Assembly: GCA_023144145.1 (NCBI GenBank)
Contig: JAGLGG010000178.1
Coordinates: 1-10,257, forward strand
Length of the DNA: 10,257 nt
Origin: Anaerolineales bacterium
Lineage (GTDB): Bacteria; Chloroflexota; Anaerolineae; Anaerolineales; E44-bin32
Reading direction: 5' to 3'
Position numbers and translations under genes: made by a program. The notes beneath the pieces were generated by a model that was given only the letters and a program-made list of their open reading frames with translations, was not told the DNA's origin and made no database searches. Positions 6,830 to 10,257 of this stretch are shown here, in pieces. The stretch's first letter is position 1. Every line of letters starts with the position of its first letter.

Positions 6830-7776
6830 ACCTCGTCCTCTCTGGATCTATTGCGTTTGATTATCTGATGACTTTCCCTGGTCGATTCCAAGATCACATC
6901 TTACCTGATCAGTTGGATCGCTTAAGTCTCTCATTTCTAGTTGATCATATGGTCGTGCAGAGAGGTGGAATCGCAGCCAACATCGCTTACACATTAGGCC
7001 TCTTGGGTGAAAGGCCACGGGTCATGGCAACCGTAGGTGAAGACTTTGCTGAGTACCGCACATGGTTGGAGAACCATGGTGTCGATACGTCCACGATCAA
7101 AACTATCCCGGGATTATTCACGGCGTCGTTTTTCGTGAATACTGATGAAATCAATTCTCAAATCGCGAGCTTTTATACAGGCGCCATGGCAAAGGCATCC
7201 GAACTGCACTTTGTTGACCTGGATCCGAAGCCTGACCTGACCGTTATTTCCCCCAACGACCCCCTCGCCATGACCCAATACGTGACTGAATGTCGAGAGC
7301 TTGAAATCCCCTACCTTTACGACCCAAGCCAGCAGATCGTTAGGCTCAATCCGGATGATATCCAATTCGGGATCGAAGGTTGTTTAGGCCTTCTGGCGAA
7401 TGATTATGAGCTTGGTCTGATCATCGAAAAGACAGGACTAGATGTAGAAAAAATGGCTCAATGGGCAAAGTTTGTCGTCATAACGCGCGGTGAAAATGGC
7501 ATAGATATTTACACAAACGGAGACCTGATTCAAATTCAGGCAATCACCCCTCAAGTTATGGTCGACCCCACCGGTGTTGGTGATGCCTTTCGAGGTGGAT
7601 TCCTCAAGGGGTTTATGAACAAGCTCGATTTGGAGACTTGTGGAAAGATGGGCGCGTTAGCGGCAACGTATTGCATCGAGTCGAAAGGCACACAAGGACA
7701 TAGCTTCGACCTTCAAAAATTCACCCAACGGTTCAGAGATCACTATAAGGACCAAAGCGCCTTGAACTCCTTATGA
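6826..7776 (+). CDS. adoK: PfkB-family adenosine kinase (Rv2202c type)
   Basis: A 316-residue PfkB/ribokinase-superfamily kinase, predicted to phosphorylate adenosine to AMP in the cytoplasm. From memory, it follows the Mycobacterium tuberculosis adenosine kinase Rv2202c closely: LSGSIAFDYLMTFPGRF at 5-21, LSLSFLVDH at 33-41, RGGIAANIAY at 46-55, GEDFAEYRTWLENHGVDT at 71-88, QIASFYTGAM at 112-121, NDP at 144-146 and YDPSQQIVRL at 165-174. The C-terminal signature DPTGVGDAFRGGF (247-259) carries the catalytic-base Asp253 and the anion hole. Length is normal. Its ATG overlaps the mtnA stop, and its TGA overlaps the next ATG, both as ATGA, so translation is probably coupled. ahcY, which releases adenosine, lies two genes downstream, which supports adenosine as substrate over ribose or fructose. 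A different nucleoside or sugar substrate cannot be excluded from sequence alone. Confidence 0.82.
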   Translation: MNLVLSGSIAFDYLMTFPGRFQDHILPDQLDRLSLSFLVDHMVVQRGGIAANIAYTLGLLGERPRVMATVGEDFAEYRTWLENHGVDTSTIKTIPGLFTASFFVNTDEINSQIASFYTGAMAKASELHFVDLDPKPDLTVISPNDPLAMTQYVTECRELEIPYLYDPSQQIVRLNPDDIQFGIEGCLGLLANDYELGLIIEKTGLDVEKMAQWAKFVVITRGENGIDIYTNGDLIQIQAITPQVMVDPTGVGDAFRGGFLKGFMNKLDLETCGKMGALAATYCIESKGTQGHSFDLQKFTQRFRDHYKDQSALNSL

Positions 7777-8531
7777 CCCCTCTATCCATTTCAGAGCAGC
7801 ACATTCTCAAATTACTTGAAGAGGACAGAAATTGGTCAGCATATGCATTGGCGGATATGGATCCAATACACAAACCTCACTCATGGTGGTTTGCTGATAA
7901 AACCGGCGTAGTTTTGGTTTATAGGGGCTTTTCTCCACCAGTCCTTTTTTCACATGGGGTCCCTTCAAGCTTAGAGCGACTGTTCCAAGAGATCCCTCAA
8001 GAAGATTATGTATTCACTTTGCAGAAACCGAGCAGGGAGTTGCTCGACCATCGTATGACGGTGTCTACCGAGCTCGAAATGTGGCGGATGACTATACATG
8101 AAGAAGGTTTTACTCCAACCTCGAATGAGGGAGTCCAACGATTGACCATGCAGGATCTCAACCAGATTCAAGTACTTTTCGCCGATCATCCAGACCAACC
8201 CGATGCGTTCGCTCCTTCCCAGGTCGAGCAGGGTGTGTATTTCGGCATTCGTGAGGGAACCAGGCTGGTAAGTTTAGCGGGAACCCATGTCCTTTCTAAG
8301 CATTTCAGTGTCGCTGGAGTTGGGAACGTCTTTACCAGGCCCGATCGACGAAACAGGGGTATGGGAACAAAAGTAGCATCGGCCGTCGTGAGTGAACTGC
8401 TATCTATGCGTATCGAAACCATTGTGCTTAATGTTGCTACCACCAACCTAACCGCGATTCAGAGTTATACTCATATCGGTTTCCAACCCTACTGCAAATA
8501 TCATGAAGGGTTTGCGACTTTGCAGGCCTAA
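7773..8531 (+). CDS. GNAT family N-acetyltransferase, substrate unknown
   Basis: A 252-residue protein with a C-terminal GNAT acetyltransferase fold (about 120-245), expected to transfer an acyl group from acyl-CoA. Visible elements are FGIREGTRLVSLAG (beta strands, 157-170), GNVFTRPDRRNRGMGTKVAS at 184-203 containing the CoA-pyrophosphate loop R-x-x-G-x-G (Arg193 to Gly198), LNVATTNLTAI at 219-229 and the terminal motif SYTHIGFQPY at 231-240. The first 110 residues, with WSAYALADMDP and LEMWRMT, form a separate domain often seen before GNAT domains in two-lobed members; I cannot name its partner. The ATG overlaps the adenosine kinase stop (ATGA) and ahcY follows 24 bp after the TAA. Placement inside a SAM-salvage operon hints at a substrate or target in that pathway, but nothing in the sequence shows it. 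Confidence 0.85.
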   Translation: MTPLSISEQHILKLLEEDRNWSAYALADMDPIHKPHSWWFADKTGVVLVYRGFSPPVLFSHGVPSSLERLFQEIPQEDYVFTLQKPSRELLDHRMTVSTELEMWRMTIHEEGFTPTSNEGVQRLTMQDLNQIQVLFADHPDQPDAFAPSQVEQGVYFGIREGTRLVSLAGTHVLSKHFSVAGVGNVFTRPDRRNRGMGTKVASAVVSELLSMRIETIVLNVATTNLTAIQSYTHIGFQPYCKYHEGFATLQA

Positions 8532-8545
8532 TTTCATTTCATTTT

Positions 8546-8550
8546 GGAGA
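8546..8550 (+). promoter_or_regulatory. ahcY: Ribosome binding site that sets the ahcY start
   Basis: GGAGA lies 6 nt (from GGAG) before the ATG at 8556. The open frame extends four codons further to a TTG at 8544, but that codon overlaps this element. The Shine-Dalgarno position therefore selects ATG 8556. Confidence 0.7.
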
Positions 8551-8555
8551 AATCT

Positions 8556-9818
8556 ATGACAAAGCAATTTGACGTAAAAGACCTTAGCTTGGCGGAAGGC
8601 GGTCGCCGCCGGATCGAATGGGCTGAGCAAGAAATGCCTGTTCTGACCGAAATCAGAGAAAGGTACACGAAAGAACGACCCTTGAAAGGGTTGAAAGCAT
8701 CTGCCTGTTTGCACGTAACGTCTGAGACGGCAAGCCTGATGCGCACGCTGCAAGCCGGAGGAGCGGATGTGGTGATATGCGCATCAAACCCACTCTCAAC
8801 TCAGGATGACGTTGCTGCATCATTGGTAACTCACTTCGAGATCCCGGTTTATGCAATCAAAGGTGAGGACAACGAAACCTACTACGAACACATCCACTCA
8901 TCTCTCAATCATGGACCTCAAGTTACGATGGATGATGGTGCGGACCTGCTCAGTACGCTGCATAAGGATCGACAAGAAATCCTCGAGGGTGTGTTTGGTG
9001 GGACCGAAGAGACTACGACAGGTGTAATTCGGCTTCGAGCAATGGCTGCAGATGGTGCACTTAAATACCCCGTCATTGCAGTAAATGACGCCATGACCAA
9101 GCACTTTTTCGATAACCGTTATGGCACAGGACAATCAACCCTCGACGGCATTGTCCGTGCGACCAACATCCTCCTGGCAGGGAAGGCTTTTGTTGTCGCC
9201 GGCTATGGATGGTGCGGACGTGGCTTGGCGATGCGAGCGAGAGGGATGGGCGCAAATGTCATTGTGACGGAGATCGCCCCTCTGCCTGCCTTGGAAGCTG
9301 TCATGGATGGATTTCGCGTTATGCCAATGCAAGAGGCCGCATCCTTGGGTGATATCTTTTGCACATTAACTGGCGATATCAATGTTCTCGATCAACATCA
9401 CTTCGAGGTGATGAAGGACGGGGCGATCGTAAGCAACTCAGGGCATTTCAACGTAGAAATTAACATTTCAGCATTGGAGCAGATGGCGGAGGAAAGACGG
9501 CAAATTCGCCAGTTTGTTGAGGAGTTCACCTTATCCGATGGGCGGAAGATTAATTTGCTTGCGAACGGACGACTGGTTAATTTAGCGGCAGCAGAAGGTC
9601 ATCCTGCCAGCGTTATGGACATGTCCTTCGCCAACCAGGCACTATCTTTGGAGTATTTGCTGCAGAATGCGGAAAATCTTGAAAACAAAGTTTATACCAT
9701 CCCAGAAGAAATTGATGTCGAAATTGCGCGCTTGAAGCTTAGGGCGATGGAAGTTGAAATCGATGTCCTGACTGAAGAGCAGAAGAAATATCTGACTTCA
9801 TGGGAGGAGGGGACGTAG
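8556..9818 (+). CDS. ahcY: Adenosylhomocysteinase (S-adenosyl-L-homocysteine hydrolase)
   Basis: A 420-residue NAD-dependent enzyme that reversibly splits S-adenosylhomocysteine into homocysteine and adenosine, clearing the product of SAM-dependent methylation. Substrate-domain motifs are CLHVTSETA at 51-59, SNPLSTQDDVAA at 77-88, MDDGADL at 125-131, GTEETTTG at 149-156 and NDAMTKHFFDNRYGTGQS at 177-194 (Lys182, Asp186 and Asn187 match the catalytic set). The NAD domain has GYGWCGRG at 216-223, TEIAP at 238-242, SNSGHFNVEI at 293-302 and AAEGHPASVMD at 345-355. The position of mammalian Cys195 is Thr191, and the long insertion of the eukaryotic/E. coli-type class is absent, placing it with the short archaeal/Thermotoga-like class. 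Some short-class enzymes act on S-inosylhomocysteine instead; the adenosine kinase upstream argues for adenosine. It is last in the operon. Confidence 0.95.
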   Translation: MTKQFDVKDLSLAEGGRRRIEWAEQEMPVLTEIRERYTKERPLKGLKASACLHVTSETASLMRTLQAGGADVVICASNPLSTQDDVAASLVTHFEIPVYAIKGEDNETYYEHIHSSLNHGPQVTMDDGADLLSTLHKDRQEILEGVFGGTEETTTGVIRLRAMAADGALKYPVIAVNDAMTKHFFDNRYGTGQSTLDGIVRATNILLAGKAFVVAGYGWCGRGLAMRARGMGANVIVTEIAPLPALEAVMDGFRVMPMQEAASLGDIFCTLTGDINVLDQHHFEVMKDGAIVSNSGHFNVEINISALEQMAEERRQIRQFVEEFTLSDGRKINLLANGRLVNLAAAEGHPASVMDMSFANQALSLEYLLQNAENLENKVYTIPEEIDVEIARLKLRAMEVEIDVLTEEQKKYLTSWEEGT

Positions 9819-9822
9819 GAGC

Positions 9823-9844
9823 AAGACGGCCGGTGGGGCGTCTT
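9823..9844 (+). terminator. Hairpin just after ahcY, candidate terminator
   Basis: AAGACG at 9823-9828 pairs with CGTCTT at 9839-9844, with two more G-C pairs possible inside a 10-nt loop. It begins 4 nt past the ahcY TAG. The sequence after the stem (ACCGATTAAACC) lacks a T-run, so efficiency as an intrinsic terminator is doubtful. Confidence 0.35.
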
Positions 9845-9852
9845 ACCGATTA

Positions 9853-9911
9853 AACCTTGCGAAGGTTTTCAACTCATACCCCCTATCAAGCTAAGAAACC
9901 TTCGCAAGGTT
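9853..9911. repeat. 16-bp perfect inverted repeat with self-palindromic arms
   Basis: AACCTTGCGAAGGTTT (9853-9868) and AAACCTTCGCAAGGTT (9896-9911) are exact reverse complements separated by 27 nt. Each arm is itself a small hairpin (AACCTT and AAGGTT around a 3- or 4-nt centre), so the element can fold either as one long stem or as two short ones. The length and exactness rule out chance and suggest a dispersed palindromic repeat. It is not a coding or tRNA structure. Confidence 0.75.
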
Positions 9912-9934
9912 GGCCATAAACCAGCCTCGTGGTG

Positions 9935-9948
9935 GACCCCCGGGGGTC
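9935..9948. repeat. 14-bp GC-rich palindrome
   Basis: GACCCCCGGGGGTC is a perfect 14-bp palindrome, followed by TTAATA on the plus strand. A palindrome this long is expected about once per 10-20 kb by chance, but this one lies between two other inverted repeats in a 226-bp gap. Confidence 0.5.
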
Positions 9949-9958
9949 TTAATACAAA

Positions 9959-9983
9959 GTAGGGGCTTATATTACGCCCCTAC
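9959..9983. repeat. Inverted repeat sharing ends with the 5567-5594 palindrome
   Basis: GTAGGGGC at 9959-9966 and GCCCCTAC at 9976-9983 are exact 8-bp inverted repeats around an AT-rich 9-nt loop. The same terminal sequences bound the palindrome at 5567-5594 (with one mismatch on its left arm), although the middles differ. Two copies with common ends in intergenic DNA support a repeat family. Confidence 0.6.
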
Positions 9984-10020
9984 CTTGCGTGCTCAGAACC
10001 CTGTAGCACTGTCAATAAAC

Positions 10021-10040
10021 TATCTCTAGGAGGAGAGATA
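10021..10040 (-). terminator. Hairpin just after recA, candidate terminator
   Basis: TATCTCT at 10021-10027 pairs with AGAGATA at 10034-10040 around a 6-nt loop. On the minus strand it starts 4 nt past the recA stop and is followed by GTTTATTG, a weak T-rich tail. The position suits a recA transcript end; the AU-rich 7-bp stem is weak for intrinsic termination. Confidence 0.45.
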
Positions 10041-10044
10041 AGTC

Positions 10045-10257
10045 TTACTCGGCAATCAAGTCCGCCTCAGCCTGACCCGCATCTTGTGGCTCCGTACTAC
10101 CCTCCAGTGGTACCAGCTCTTCGTCTGGTATCAGCCCTTCGTTTGCACGAATGAGCATTTCAATATTATCTGCAATATCAACATTATCCTTGAGGTATTG
10201 CTTTGCGTTCTCTCGACCTTGCGCAATACGCCTCTCTTCATAGGAATAAAATGACCC
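10045..10257 (-). CDS. recA: RecA recombinase, C-terminal part (truncated by the window edge)
   Basis: The last 70 codons of recA, reading leftward and entering from beyond the right edge. The residues GSFYSYEERRIAQGRENAKQ and the following YLKDN match the conserved RecA segment G-S/A-W/F-Y-S-Y..., ...GQGRENAK..L..N, at the junction of the core ATPase and the C-terminal domain. After DIADNIEMLIRANEGL comes an acidic, poorly conserved tail ending in EADLIAE before TAA at 10045-10047, as is usual for RecA C-termini, which modulate DNA binding. RecA coats single-stranded DNA, drives strand exchange and triggers LexA self-cleavage. The start, promoter and any LexA box lie outside the window. It converges on ahcY across a 226-bp hairpin-rich gap. 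Confidence 0.93.
   Translation of the reverse strand, partial: GSFYSYEERRIAQGRENAKQYLKDNVDIADNIEMLIRANEGLIPDEELVPLEGSTEPQDAGQAEADLIAE

Larger units (their letters stand above)
9819..10044. other. Convergent intergenic region between ahcY and recA, rich in hairpins
   Basis: No gene is visible in these 226 bp. Five separate inverted repeats lie almost end to end: 9823-9844, 9853-9911, 9935-9948, 9959-9983 and 10021-10040. The two outer ones sit right after the ahcY and recA stop codons and are candidate terminators. The inner three look like repeat-type DNA instead of gene-specific signals. Confidence 0.7.

Noticed and set aside
6826..7776. Methylthioribose kinase (MtnK) for the kinase next to mtnA
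   Set aside because: MtnK belongs to the choline kinase-like fold, whereas this protein has clear PfkB signatures and tracks the Rv2202c adenosine kinase.
8544..8555. Upstream TTG start for ahcY
   Set aside because: The TTG overlaps the GGAGA ribosome binding site that serves the ATG at 8556.
1..10257. CRISPR array, insertion sequence, prophage or toxin-antitoxin genes
   Set aside because: No regularly spaced direct repeats, transposase or integrase motifs, or small paired toxin/antitoxin frames are present.

Overview
The window looks like a chromosomal segment of a Chloroflexota bacterium, most likely Anaerolineae or a relative. This is inferred from the protein flavour: a Pro/Thr-linked lipoprotein carrying TPRs and a lytic transglycosylase domain, a short-form adenosylhomocysteinase, an actinobacterial/Chloroflexi-type adenosine kinase, and a recA end. 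No rRNA or other taxonomic marker is present to settle it. Base composition is close to 50% GC and the genes look like ordinary housekeeping loci. I see no phage, IS, CRISPR or toxin-antitoxin signal.

Layout. Positions 1-271 hold no convincing gene, only a hairpin that may end the operon to its right. Three genes read leftward from about 5293 to 272: a lipoprotein with TPRs and a C-terminal soluble lytic transglycosylase domain, then a MOFRL/DUF4147-type glycerate 2-kinase, then an XdhC/CoxI-family molybdoenzyme accessory protein. A 0.48-kb divergent intergenic region (5294-5770) carries a hairpin, a possible 34-residue ORF, a 20-bp perfect palindrome of a probable dispersed repeat, and a candidate promoter with a dyad over its -10. 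From 5771 to 9818 four tightly packed rightward genes follow: mtnA, an adenosine kinase of the Mycobacterium tuberculosis Rv2202c type, a GNAT acetyltransferase, and ahcY. A convergent gap (9819-10044) is packed with hairpins. The window ends inside the 3' part of recA, which reads leftward.

How the genes fit together. The rightward operon is a coherent nucleoside-salvage unit around S-adenosylmethionine. AhcY splits S-adenosylhomocysteine into homocysteine and adenosine. The adenosine kinase removes adenosine as AMP, pulling the reversible AhcY reaction forward. MtnA isomerises 5-methylthioribose-1-phosphate (and possibly 5-deoxyribose-1-phosphate) from the other SAM by-products. The acetyltransferase in the middle, joined by an ATGA overlap to the kinase gene and 24 bp from ahcY, has no known role here and is the main unknown. 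In the leftward operon, XdhC beside a glycerate kinase suggests a possible, unproven link to purine/ureide catabolism (xanthine dehydrogenase to glyoxylate to glycerate). The lytic transglycosylase is a cell-wall gene without an obvious link to either.

I find no clearly undescribed system. The best leads are the orphan acetyltransferase in the SAM-salvage operon, the repeat family sharing GTAGGGGC/GCCCCTAC ends, and the hairpin cluster between ahcY and recA.
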